Assembly: GCF_951805225.1 (NCBI RefSeq)
Contig: NZ_OX638201.1
Coordinates: 4,030,001 to 4,094,000 of the forward strand
Reading direction: 5' to 3'
DNA length: 64,000 bases
From: an uncultured Flavobacterium sp.
GTDB lineage: Bacteria; Bacteroidota; Bacteroidia; Flavobacteriales; Flavobacteriaceae
The stretch's first letter is position 1, and every line of letters begins with the position of its first letter. The position numbers and the translations under genes were made by a program. This document shows positions 34,191 to 42,930 of the stretch, piece after piece. The notes under the pieces are model-generated. The model was given only the letters and a program-made list of their open reading frames with translations, was not told the origin of the DNA and did no database searches.

Positions 34191-35198
34191 CTAAAGCGCT
34201 TCCGCCATAAATTGCTCTGCCTTTTCGACCATATTATAACTTCCGCAGAAAAACGGAACTCTTTGATGTAATTCTGTTGGTTGGATTTCCATAATTCTAC
34301 CAAATCCATCTGTTGCTTTCCCTCCCGCTTGTTCTGCGATAAATGCCATCGGATTACATTCATATAATAAACGTAATTTCCCTTTTGGCGCTTTTGAGCT
34401 TGTTGGATATAAATAAATTCCGCCTTTGATCATATTTCGATGAAAATCTGCAACCAAACTTCCAATATATCTTGAAGTATAAGGTCTGTCTTCTTCTTCT
34501 CGCTGACAATATTTGATGTAGTTTTTTACGCCTTGCGGAAAGTGAACATAATTTCCTTCATTCACCGAATAAATATTTCCGTTTTGAGGAAATTTCATAT
34601 TTGGATGTGATAAATAAAATGTTCCGATTGCCGGATTTAAAGTAAATCCGTTTACGCCATGTCCGGTTGTATAAACCAACATTGTCGAAGTTCCATAAAT
34701 TACATAACCTGCTGCAACTTGATTGATTCCCGGTTGTAAAAAATCCTCGCTTGTTACCGGAGTTCCAATTGGAGTAATTCTTCTAAAAACAGAAAAAATA
34801 GTTCCCACAGAAACATTAACATCAATATTTGAAGATCCGTCAAGCGGATCCATTAAGATCACGTACTTATTATTATGACTGTTGTCGCTCCCCTGAACAG
34901 TTATAAAATCGTCGTTTTCTTCTGAAGCAATTCCACAGACAATCTCACGGTTTATTAACGTCTGGATAAATACTTCGTTTGCATACACATCTAATTTTTG
35001 CTGGTCTTCGCCCTGAATATTTTGTTCGCCTGCAGCGCCAATAATGTCCACGAGTCCGGCTTTGTTTACTTTATAGTTTACGACTTTTGCCGCCAAACGT
35101 ATAGAGTTGATAATTCGGGAAAGCTCCCCCGACGAATACTGAAATGCTTTTTGGTTCTCAATAATAAACTCTCCTAGTGTTTTATTGCGTTCTTCCAT
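34191..35198 (-). CDS. fbp: Class 1 fructose-1,6-bisphosphatase
   Basis: Fbp hydrolyses fructose 1,6-bisphosphate in gluconeogenesis. The 335-residue protein has the metal-binding block MDPLDGSSNIDVN near residue 116 and ASEENDDF upstream of it. It also has the substrate-site block SRYIGSLVADFHRNMIKGG and the C-terminal LLYECNPMAFIAEQAGG. Length is normal. It faces away from the GNAT/aspartokinase pair across a 264-bp spacer. Confidence 0.96.
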   Translation of the reverse strand: MEERNKTLGEFIIENQKAFQYSSGELSRIINSIRLAAKVVNYKVNKAGLVDIIGAAGEQNIQGEDQQKLDVYANEVFIQTLINREIVCGIASEENDDFITVQGSDNSHNNKYVILMDPLDGSSNIDVNVSVGTIFSVFRRITPIGTPVTSEDFLQPGINQVAAGYVIYGTSTMLVYTTGHGVNGFTLNPAIGTFYLSHPNMKFPQNGNIYSVNEGNYVHFPQGVKNYIKYCQREEEDRPYTSRYIGSLVADFHRNMIKGGIYLYPTSSKAPKGKLRLLYECNPMAFIAEQAGGKATDGFGRIMEIQPTELHQRVPFFCGSYNMVEKAEQFMAEAL

Positions 35199-35462
35199 TA
35201 CTATATCGTTGTAGTTTTATTTTTAAGTCACAAATATCGTTTTTTTTGTGAGAATGATTTAAAAATTATTTCGTTAGTTTGCTACTATTGTATATTTGCT
35301 AATTAAAGTCAAAAAGTACACGTAAAAAACATACTTTTTTAGCTTATAACTAATTAATAATAAGAATATATGAAATTGCTCTAAAAGATTCATTTCTGGA
35401 AATAAACGCCTTAAATCGAAAAAAGCAAGACATATAGGACCAAAAAATAAATTGCACATAAT

Positions 35463-35948
35463 ATGAATATTAGAAAAGGAAATCCTGAAGACATGAAATC
35501 AGTTTTGGGATTAATACAGGAGTTGGCAATATTCGAAAAAGAGCCTGATGCAGTTGTAATAACTGAGGAAGATTTAGTTCGTGACGGTTTTGGAGAAAAA
35601 CCATTATTTCATGTTTTTGTAGCAGAAATTGAAAATGACGAACAACAGAAAGAAATTGTTGGAATGGCAGTATATTATTACCGATATTCTACCTGGAAAG
35701 GAAAAACAATACACCTTGAAGATTTAGTTGTCAAGGAAAAAATGCGCGGAACCGGATTAGGATCTGCACTTTATTCTGAGATTATGAAACAAGGAAAAAA
35801 AGATAACGTTCGAAGAATTGACTGGAATGTTCTGGATTGGAATACTCCTGCAGTTAAATTCTATGAGAATTCAGGCGCAAAGATTCTTGAAGAATGGAGA
35901 GTTGTTCAAATGGATGAAGCAGGAATTAATTCGTTTTTAGAAAAATAA
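35463..35948 (+). CDS. GNAT family N-acetyltransferase (diamine acetyltransferase-like)
   Basis: This 161-residue GNAT fold protein begins MNIRKGNPEDMKSVLGLIQE. The acetyl-CoA loop is seen in MRGTGLGSALY near residue 95, with HLEDLVV before it and the NVLDWNTPAVKFYENSGA end typical of the SAT/diamine acetyltransferase-like subgroup. The natural substrate is not known. It precedes aspartate kinase by 59 bp in the same direction, so they may be one transcript. Confidence 0.85.
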   Translation: MNIRKGNPEDMKSVLGLIQELAIFEKEPDAVVITEEDLVRDGFGEKPLFHVFVAEIENDEQQKEIVGMAVYYYRYSTWKGKTIHLEDLVVKEKMRGTGLGSALYSEIMKQGKKDNVRRIDWNVLDWNTPAVKFYENSGAKILEEWRVVQMDEAGINSFLEK

Positions 35949-36007
35949 AAAAATTACCCGATTTCTTTTCAAACCCCGAATCTGAAATCTAAAATCTAAA
36001 ATTAAAA

Positions 36008-37267
36008 ATGAGAGTATTTAAATTTGGTGGAGCATCGGTTAAAGATGCCGATGGAATTAAAAACGTATATGACGTTTTACAAAAAGTAGGTTACGAAGAT
36101 GTGATTTTGGTGGTTTCGGCTATGGGAAAAACCACGAATGCTCTTGAAGTTGTTATCAAGAATTACTTTGATAAATCAGAAGAGTTAAATGCATCTGTAC
36201 AGGATATAAAAAAATATCACAATCAGATCTTATTGGATTTGTTCGAAGATGAGAAACATGCCGTTTTTGCTGCTGTAACTGCACAATTTTCAGAGTTAGA
36301 ATACTTTCTAGCACATAATAAATCTCCTAATTACAATTTTGTTTACGATCAGATTGTGAGTTTTGGAGAATTGATTTCGACTACAATCTTAAGTCACTTC
36401 ATGAACTTTATGGGAATCCAAACGCAATGGCTGGACGTTCGTAATTTCATTAAAACAAATGCAAATTACAGAGATGCCGAAGTTGATTGGGAAACGACTC
36501 AACAATTGATCAGCAAAAATGTTCCTAGAAAAATATTAAATATTACTCAGGGATTTTTGGGTGCCGATGAAAACAACTTTACAACAACTCTAGGTCGTGA
36601 AGGTTCTGATTATACAGCTGGAATTTTTGCTTATTGCTTAAATGCTGAAAGTGTAACAATCTGGAAAGATGTTCCGGGAGTTATGAATGCCGATCCGCGT
36701 TATTTTGAAAATGCAAGTTTGTTAAATCAAATTTCGTATCGTGAAGCAATCGAGTTAGCATTTTACGGTGCAACAGTTATTCACCCAAAAACGTTACAAC
36801 CATTACAGAAAAAAGAAATTCCGTTATACGTAAAATCTTTTATCAATCCATTATTAAAAGGAACTTGTGTTTCTAAAGGTGTTGATTTGGAGCCGCAATA
36901 TCCTTGTTTTATTGTTAAAAGGAATCAGCTTTTGATTTCGCTTTCATCAATTGATTTCTCTTTTATAATGGAAGAAAACATCAGTGAGATTTTTGCTTTA
37001 TTCCATGAATTCAAGATTAAAGTAAACCTGATTCAGAATTCTGCTATTAGTTTTTCTGTTTGTGTGGAAGATAAATTTGAGAACTTCAATGATTTGAATG
37101 CGATCCTTTCGAAAAAATTCAAAGTAGATTACAGCGAGAATGTAACTTTATACACGATTCGCCACTTTACAGAACAAGCTGCACAAACGGTAGAAGACAA
37201 CAAAGAAGTTTTACTTAAACAAGTAAGTAGAGAAACGATGCAAATTGTGACTAAAGAACTTAACTAA
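36008..37267 (+). CDS. Aspartate kinase
   Basis: The enzyme phosphorylates aspartate, the first step towards lysine, threonine, methionine and diaminopimelate. The 419-residue protein has KFGGASV at residues 4-10, SFGELISTTIL, TLGREGSDYTAG for nucleotide and aspartate binding, and IWKDVPGVMNADPR. The C-terminal third resembles a regulatory ACT region. There is no homoserine dehydrogenase domain, so it is monofunctional. A GNAT gene lies just upstream and a terminator follows. Confidence 0.94.
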   Translation: MRVFKFGGASVKDADGIKNVYDVLQKVGYEDVILVVSAMGKTTNALEVVIKNYFDKSEELNASVQDIKKYHNQILLDLFEDEKHAVFAAVTAQFSELEYFLAHNKSPNYNFVYDQIVSFGELISTTILSHFMNFMGIQTQWLDVRNFIKTNANYRDAEVDWETTQQLISKNVPRKILNITQGFLGADENNFTTTLGREGSDYTAGIFAYCLNAESVTIWKDVPGVMNADPRYFENASLLNQISYREAIELAFYGATVIHPKTLQPLQKKEIPLYVKSFINPLLKGTCVSKGVDLEPQYPCFIVKRNQLLISLSSIDFSFIMEENISEIFALFHEFKIKVNLIQNSAISFSVCVEDKFENFNDLNAILSKKFKVDYSENVTLYTIRHFTEQAAQTVEDNKEVLLKQVSRETMQIVTKELN

Positions 37268-37311
37268 ACCTTCTTTATAAGTTAATTGTATTAATTCAAT
37301 ATATTTCCTAA

Positions 37312-37342
37312 AAAGGCTTTACGTGATTGTAAAGCCTTTTTT
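37312..37342 (+). terminator. Intrinsic terminator after aspartate kinase
   Basis: AAAGGCTTTAC (37312-37322) and GTAAAGCCTTT (37329-37339) form an 11-bp perfect stem with a 6-nt loop and a T-run. Confidence 0.9.
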
Positions 37343-37383
37343 AGTTTCTAGCATTTTTAAAGCGTTAAACTACTTTCTCTTAA

Positions 37384-37401
37384 TTCCTATGCGCATAGGA
37401 A
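37384..37401. repeat. 18-bp perfect palindrome
   Basis: TTCCTATGCGCATAGGAA lies 105 bp before the large outer-membrane gene. It may be an operator or a repeat. No second copy was noticed in the window. Confidence 0.55.
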
Positions 37402-37505
37402 GACTTAGTAATTGAAGGCTCTAATTCAATGGAAAAACTAAAATATCCCTCACATTATTTCCCAATTATAAATACTACTTTTGGCTTTTTAGAGTTAAAG
37501 TCTTT

Positions 37506-40500
37506 ATGCTGAAAAAATTACTATTTTTGACGTTGCTTATTTGGTTTTCTGGTCTTCAGGCTCAGGAAACGGAATCATCGTACAAAACCAAAAAAGTAAT
37601 TGCAACGCGCGACACTATTCATCTGGAAGAATTTAGTATCAATTCGAGTTATTTTCAAATTCTGAATACTAAAAATGAAGTTTTAGATTCGACTTTTTAC
37701 AAGATAAATTTCCAAAAAGGAACCTTGCTTTTCAACGAAAAACTGGCTTCGGCTTCAGATACTTTAATTGTCAATTATCTAAAATATCCTGATTTTATTA
37801 CCAAAGAATATAGTCTTTACAAATCAAACCAAATTGTTACAAACGATATTGGTTCTGAGAAATTATACAAAATCGACAATAAAAGCACCAAAAAAGTAAC
37901 TCCGTTTGACGGTCTAAATACTTCCGGAAGTATCACTCGTGGCGTAACCGTTGGAAACAATCAAAATACGGTTTTGAACTCTAATCTGGATTTGCAAATT
38001 ACCGGAAAAATATCTGACAAAGTTAGTTTACGGGCTTCGCTTCAAGACAATAATATTCCGTTGCAAGATGGCGGTTATTCTCAGAAACTCGATCAATTTG
38101 ATAATATTTTCATGGAACTTTTTAGCGACGACTGGAACATACGGGCGGGAGATGTTTTCCTTGAAAATAGAAAAACTCAATTTTTAAGTTTTAATAAAAA
38201 GGTTCAGGGAATTTCGGCAAGTTTTGATTTTGATACTGATAAAAGTAAAACCAACATCTTCGCTTCTGTTGCATTTGCAAAAGGTCAATATGCCAAAAGT
38301 ACTTTTACAGGTCAGGAAGGAAATCAGGGACCTTATAAATTAAAAGGTCAAAATGGTGAATTGTATGTTCTGGTAATTTCAGGTTCTGAGCGTGTTTACG
38401 TAAATGGTGTTTTACTAAAACGTGGCGAAAACAACGATTATGTGATCGATTATAATGCGGGTGAAATTACTTTTACTTCACTTTTTACGATTACGTCTGA
38501 AATGCGAATCAATATCGAATACCAATATTCAGATCGAAATTATAACCGAATTGTGACGTATGCCGGAGCAACTCATGAAAACAAAAACTGGAGTTTTGGC
38601 GGTTATTTATATTCGGAAAATGATATGAAAAATCAGCCTTTGCAGCAAAATCTTTCTACAGAACAGGTTCAGATTTTAAGTCAGGCGGGAGACGATCGAA
38701 ATTTAATGAAAGCGCCTTCTGCTTATGAAGATACTTATGCTGATAATAAAATTTTATATAAAAAAATCCTTATAAACTCCGTTGAAGCTTATGAATATTC
38801 TAAAGATGCAACTAGCGTTTTATACAATGTAAAATTTAGTCTTGTTGGTAATAATGCAGGAAATTATATCATTCAGAACAATAATTCTGTCGAACGTATT
38901 TATGAATATGTTGCGCCGGTCAATGGCATTTTACAAGGAAATTACGAACCTATTGTACAATTGGTTGCGCCAATAAAATTGCAAGTGGCGACTTTTTTAG
39001 GAAAATACAATCCTGACGAAAAAACCTCAGTTGACTTTGAAGTCGCGATAAGTAATAATGATAAAAACTTATTTTCGAACATTGATGACGGCGATAATAG
39101 CGGAGTTGCCTTGAAAACAAATATCAAGAAACGTCTTTTTACCAGAAACTGGACTTTGGACGCTTTTGCAAATTATCAATTTGTTCAGGAAGATTTTAGA
39201 TCTGTTGAGCGTTTGTACAATATCGAATTTAGCCGTGATTGGAATTTAAATGCTACTCTTTTGGGCAATCAAAGTTTATTGGCTACAGGCTTGAACTTTA
39301 ATTTATTTGCAAATCAAAAAACATCAAACATAGGTTTATTTAGTTATCAATTTGAGAAATTAGATTATTCCGAAAGTTATTCCGGAGCGAGACATACAAC
39401 AACGGCTCTTTTCAAACTGAAACAATGGACGATTGAAAATCAGGGAAGTTTTCTAAATTCAGATGCAACAACTTCGACTTCAAAATTTATTCGAAATCAA
39501 ACCAGAACCAAGTATCATTTTGGTAAAAACTGGATTGGTGCGAGTCTGCAAATCGAAGACAATCAGCAACGGGATAAAGTCACGAATCAATTTTCGGCTT
39601 TAAGCCAAAGATTCTCAGAATATGGTGCATTCGTTGGTCGCGGTGATAGTACTAAAGTTTTTGTCGAAATAGGTTATTTGCAACGCCGAAACGATAGTTT
39701 GCAAAATGGTTTATTGCAGCATGTGAACAATTCGCAAACCTATTTTTTAAAGTCAAAATTGATTCAGAATAAAAAAACAGATTTGGCGGTTTATGCCAGT
39801 TACAGAAATTTAGATTTTACAGATTCGACCCGGAAAAATGAACCTTCTTTAAACTCGAGAATACTTTATAACGATCGCTTTTTTAATCAATTGATGCAAA
39901 TTGGAACCGCTTACGAAACCAGTTCAGGAACTATTGCGCAACAAGAATTTACCTATATAGAAGTTCCAACTGGTCAGGGAGTTTATACCTGGAATGATTA
40001 TAATGGTGATGGAGTTCAACAATTGGAAGAATTTGAAATTGCAGCTTTTGCAGATCAGGCGCGATACATTAGAATCTTTTTACCCAATCAGATTTACATC
40101 AAAACCAATCAGAATAAATTTTCGCAATCTATCGCTTTGAATCCATTGCAATGGCAAAACGAAACGGGTTATAAAAAGGTGCTTTCTTATTTTTACAATC
40201 AGACTTCTTTTATTATGGATCGAAAAGTAAAAAGTCAGGGCGAACGTTTAGAATTGAATCCGTTTAATTCATCTGAAGAAAATATTCTGGGATTAAATTC
40301 AAGTTTCAGAAACAGTTTGTATTACAATCGTGGGAAACAGAAAAACTCTGTAACGTATACTTATCTTATTAATAAAGGTAAAAATCTACTTTCGATAGGT
40401 TCGCAAAATGTCAAAAATAGTTCGCATCAATTGCAATACACACATTTATATCAAAAAAGCTGGTTGTTTAATTTCTTTACCAAAACCATTAAAACCAATT

Positions 40501-40937
40501 TGGTTTCTGAAGATTTTGTCGAAAAGAATTATGACTTAAAAGGATATCAAGTGGCTCCAAAAGTGAGTTATTTATTTTCGAAAAACACAAGTTTAGATTT
40601 CTTCTATGAATTTCAAAACAAGGAAAATAAAATAGGGAATTTTGAAACACTTGTCCAAAACAGACTCGGAACTTCTTTTTCTTTTGCCGGCGAAAAGAAG
40701 ATAACTTTGAATGGAGAGTTTTCTTTTTATCAAAATAAATTTACCGGAAATGAATTTTCATCGGTAGGATTTCAGATGTTGGAAGGACTTCAGGAAGGAC
40801 AAAATTTAGTATGGAAGCTTCTATTACAGAAGAATATAACACAATTTCTAGATGTTAATTTAAATTATCAAGGCCGAAAAAGTGAAACGGGATCTACGGT
40901 TCATACCGGAAACATTCAGTTGCGTGCATATTTTTAA
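37506..40937 (+). CDS. Large predicted outer-membrane beta-barrel protein of unknown function
   Basis: This 1143-residue protein has a signal peptide (cut near GLQAQ, residue 20). The N-terminal region has beta-sandwich repeats (NSSYFQILNTKNEV, VNGVLLKRGENNDYVIDYNA), followed by a very long array of alternating polar and hydrophobic strands up to the C-terminus, which ends with an aromatic (Phe). This suggests a large outer-membrane barrel. I cannot name a family. It has no TonB plug and no T9SS sorting domain. A DYNGDGVQQLEEFEIAAFA segment near residue 840 looks like a Ca-binding loop. Confidence 0.7.
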   Translation: MLKKLLFLTLLIWFSGLQAQETESSYKTKKVIATRDTIHLEEFSINSSYFQILNTKNEVLDSTFYKINFQKGTLLFNEKLASASDTLIVNYLKYPDFITKEYSLYKSNQIVTNDIGSEKLYKIDNKSTKKVTPFDGLNTSGSITRGVTVGNNQNTVLNSNLDLQITGKISDKVSLRASLQDNNIPLQDGGYSQKLDQFDNIFMELFSDDWNIRAGDVFLENRKTQFLSFNKKVQGISASFDFDTDKSKTNIFASVAFAKGQYAKSTFTGQEGNQGPYKLKGQNGELYVLVISGSERVYVNGVLLKRGENNDYVIDYNAGEITFTSLFTITSEMRINIEYQYSDRNYNRIVTYAGATHENKNWSFGGYLYSENDMKNQPLQQNLSTEQVQILSQAGDDRNLMKAPSAYEDTYADNKILYKKILINSVEAYEYSKDATSVLYNVKFSLVGNNAGNYIIQNNNSVERIYEYVAPVNGILQGNYEPIVQLVAPIKLQVATFLGKYNPDEKTSVDFEVAISNNDKNLFSNIDDGDNSGVALKTNIKKRLFTRNWTLDAFANYQFVQEDFRSVERLYNIEFSRDWNLNATLLGNQSLLATGLNFNLFANQKTSNIGLFSYQFEKLDYSESYSGARHTTTALFKLKQWTIENQGSFLNSDATTSTSKFIRNQTRTKYHFGKNWIGASLQIEDNQQRDKVTNQFSALSQRFSEYGAFVGRGDSTKVFVEIGYLQRRNDSLQNGLLQHVNNSQTYFLKSKLIQNKKTDLAVYASYRNLDFTDSTRKNEPSLNSRILYNDRFFNQLMQIGTAYETSSGTIAQQEFTYIEVPTGQGVYTWNDYNGDGVQQLEEFEIAAFADQARYIRIFLPNQIYIKTNQNKFSQSIALNPLQWQNETGYKKVLSYFYNQTSFIMDRKVKSQGERLELNPFNSSEENILGLNSSFRNSLYYNRGKQKNSVTYTYLINKGKNLLSIGSQNVKNSSHQLQYTHLYQKSWLFNFFTKTIKTNLVSEDFVEKNYDLKGYQVAPKVSYLFSKNTSLDFFYEFQNKENKIGNFETLVQNRLGTSFSFAGEKKITLNGEFSFYQNKFTGNEFSSVGFQMLEGLQEGQNLVWKLLLQKNITQFLDVNLNYQGRKSETGSTVHTGNIQLRAYF

Positions 40938-41000
40938 CAGTTAACGAAAAACATTACAATAAATTGATTAATTTTAATTGAAATTTAAATTTTAAACCTT

Positions 41001-41606
41001 ATGAAAAAATTATTATTACTCTGTTTTCTAGTTGTTTTCTCTTCTAATTTCTATGCTCAGGAAACTGCTAAAACTACTAAGAGCAAAACGGAAGCTTCTG
41101 CTAAAAAAGCAAAAGCGAGCGCCGATAAAGCAACTTCGGACGCAAAAAAAGAAGCCAAAAAATCTAAAGCAGCAGCAGATGACGCTACTGCAGCATCAAC
41201 AAAAGCAAAAAAAGAAACGGCTAAATCTAAAAAAGCTGCCAAAGACGCTGCTGATGATGCTTCGGCGACAGCGAAAAAAGAAACAGCTAAAGCTAAAAAA
41301 GCAAGTGCTGATGCTACTGACGCTTCTGCGAAAGCAAAAAAAGCAACTTCAAAAGCTGAAAGTGCAAAATCTGATGCAACTAAAACAGCTGCAAAAGCAG
41401 ACGCAGCAAGTAAGAAAGCAACAAAAGATGCAACTTCTGCTAAAACAAGTGCTTCTAAAACATTAAAAGAAACGAATGAAAAAGCTCCAAAAGTAGCTGA
41501 TAAAGTTACCGGAGAATACAATGGAAAAAAAGTTTACACGGGACCAAAAGGTGGTAGATACTACATTAACTCTAATGGAAACAAAACTTATATTCAAGAC
41601 AAATAA
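41001..41606 (+). CDS. Secreted Lys/Ala-rich repetitive protein with C-terminal GPKGGRYYINSNG domain
   Basis: This 201-residue protein has a signal peptide ending in NFYAQ (residue 20). Residues about 25-155 are almost only Ala, Lys, Ser, Thr and Asp, in short repeats like KAKKETAKAKKA, a low-complexity helix like histone H1-type or LEA-type proteins. The last 40 residues (NGKKVYTGPKGGRYYINSNG) resemble the small basic-adaptor domain first described in chlorella viruses. The role is unknown. A periplasmic or surface polyanion-binding function is a guess. A terminator follows it. Confidence 0.75.
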   Translation: MKKLLLLCFLVVFSSNFYAQETAKTTKSKTEASAKKAKASADKATSDAKKEAKKSKAAADDATAASTKAKKETAKSKKAAKDAADDASATAKKETAKAKKASADATDASAKAKKATSKAESAKSDATKTAAKADAASKKATKDATSAKTSASKTLKETNEKAPKVADKVTGEYNGKKVYTGPKGGRYYINSNGNKTYIQDK

Positions 41607-41628
41607 TAATTTCACACCAATATATGAG

Positions 41629-41657
41629 AAGGAACTATGTTATGTAGTTCCTTTTTT
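41629..41657 (+). terminator. Intrinsic terminator after the Lys/Ala-rich gene
   Basis: AAGGAACTA (41629-41637) and TAGTTCCTT (41645-41653) pair perfectly and are followed by a T-run. Confidence 0.85.
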
Positions 41658-41691
41658 TATGCAAAAAATCTTCCTGACGACAAATTAGTCG

Positions 41692-41707
41692 TTAACATAC
41701 AAATAAC
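41692..41707 (+). promoter_or_regulatory. Possible weak PhoB half-site pair before the glycosyltransferase
   Basis: TTAAC and ATAAC occur 11 bp apart (41692 and 41703), in the same pattern as at the Pho-linked promoters nearby. A pair alone is expected by chance several times in this window, so the evidence is weak. Confidence 0.3.
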
Positions 41708-41853
41708 TTTACGTCAGAAATTGAACTATTTTTAGACTTTTTTGTCCGAAAACGCCTTTTAAACCTGAATATAGAGTTTAATAATTTAGTAATACGCCTG
41801 AAATATCATAGAAAACATATTTCTTTATCTTCGTTTTTAAAAAGCGTTAAACT

Positions 41854-42930
41854 ATGAGCATTGACTATTCTGCGAACAAAACAATTTTAGTTGCTCCATT
41901 AAACTGGGGATTAGGCCATGCCGCAAGATGCATCCCAATTATAAAAGCGCTTCAAGAAAACAATTATATTCCAATAATCGCTTCTGATGGAGTTGCACTG
42001 GCTCTGTTACGCAAAGAATTTCCTTATGTACAGACCCTGGAATTGCCTTCTTATCATATTGAATATGCAAAAAATGGTAAAAATTTTAAGTGGAAACTGA
42101 TTAAGAATTTACCTAAAATGATTGTCGCTATTCTTGATGAGAAAAAAATGGTAAACGGTTGGATAAAAAAACATGGAATTGATGGTATTATTTCGGACAA
42201 TAGATTAGGGGTTTTTAGCAAAAAAGTGCCTTCTGTATTTATGACGCATCAATTGAATGTGATGACGGGAAATACAACTTGGTTTACGAGTAAATGTCAT
42301 CAACATGTTATAAAAAAATATTCTGAATGCTGGGTTCCGGATACTAATGAGAAAGTGAATTTGACGGGTGATCTTGGTCATCTTAAAACAAATGAACTTA
42401 ATTTAAAGTATATTGGTCCGTTGAGCAGAATGCGCAAAAAAGATATTCCGAAAACTTATGATTTGATGATCATTTTGTCAGGACCGGAACCTCAACGAAC
42501 TTTTCTGGATGAAAAGCTACAGAAAGAAATTGTTAACTATAAAGGTAAAGTTGTTTTTGTACAAGGTATTGTTGAGAAGACTCAAAACAAATGGCAAAAC
42601 GGAAATGTTACGTATTACAATTTCATGAATTCTAAGCAATTGGAACAAACATTCAACGAAAGTGAATTTGTTTTATGCCGCTCAGGTTACACAACAGTAA
42701 TGGATTTGGCAAAATTGGGAATGAAAGCCTTTTTTATTCCTACTCCGGGACAATATGAACAAGAATATTTGGCGATAAAACTTCAGGAAGAGAATTTGGT
42801 ACCGTATGCAATGCAAGACGACTTTACCATTGAAGATCTTTCAAAAGTAAAGTCGTTTAAAGGTTTAACTCAATTCAATGAAGATATTGACTGGGATAAT
42901 TTATTTTCTATATTCGAGGACAAAAATTAG
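41854..42930 (+). CDS. Glycosyltransferase, GT28/MurG-like
   Basis: This 358-residue protein has an N-terminal Gly-rich loop APLNWGLGHAARCIPIIKAL near residue 14. The C-terminal donor-binding stretch FVLCRSGYTTVMDLAKLG is followed by FIPTPGQYEQEYLA. These are the marks of GT-B fold enzymes related to MurG and diacylglycerol glycosyltransferases. The acceptor is unknown. It ends 4 bp past the stop of the convergent OprO/P porin gene and lies next to the phosphate-response genes, so a part in glycolipid remodelling is possible but not shown. Confidence 0.82.
   Translation: MSIDYSANKTILVAPLNWGLGHAARCIPIIKALQENNYIPIIASDGVALALLRKEFPYVQTLELPSYHIEYAKNGKNFKWKLIKNLPKMIVAILDEKKMVNGWIKKHGIDGIISDNRLGVFSKKVPSVFMTHQLNVMTGNTTWFTSKCHQHVIKKYSECWVPDTNEKVNLTGDLGHLKTNELNLKYIGPLSRMRKKDIPKTYDLMIILSGPEPQRTFLDEKLQKEIVNYKGKVVFVQGIVEKTQNKWQNGNVTYYNFMNSKQLEQTFNESEFVLCRSGYTTVMDLAKLGMKAFFIPTPGQYEQEYLAIKLQEENLVPYAMQDDFTIEDLSKVKSFKGLTQFNEDIDWDNLFSIFEDKN

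Noticed and set aside
41032..41521. Long frames (144 codons plus strand, 154 codons minus strand) inside the Lys/Ala-rich gene
   Set aside because: They are mirror products of the low-complexity AAA/GCA codon bias. The frame with signal peptide and C-terminal domain is the real one.
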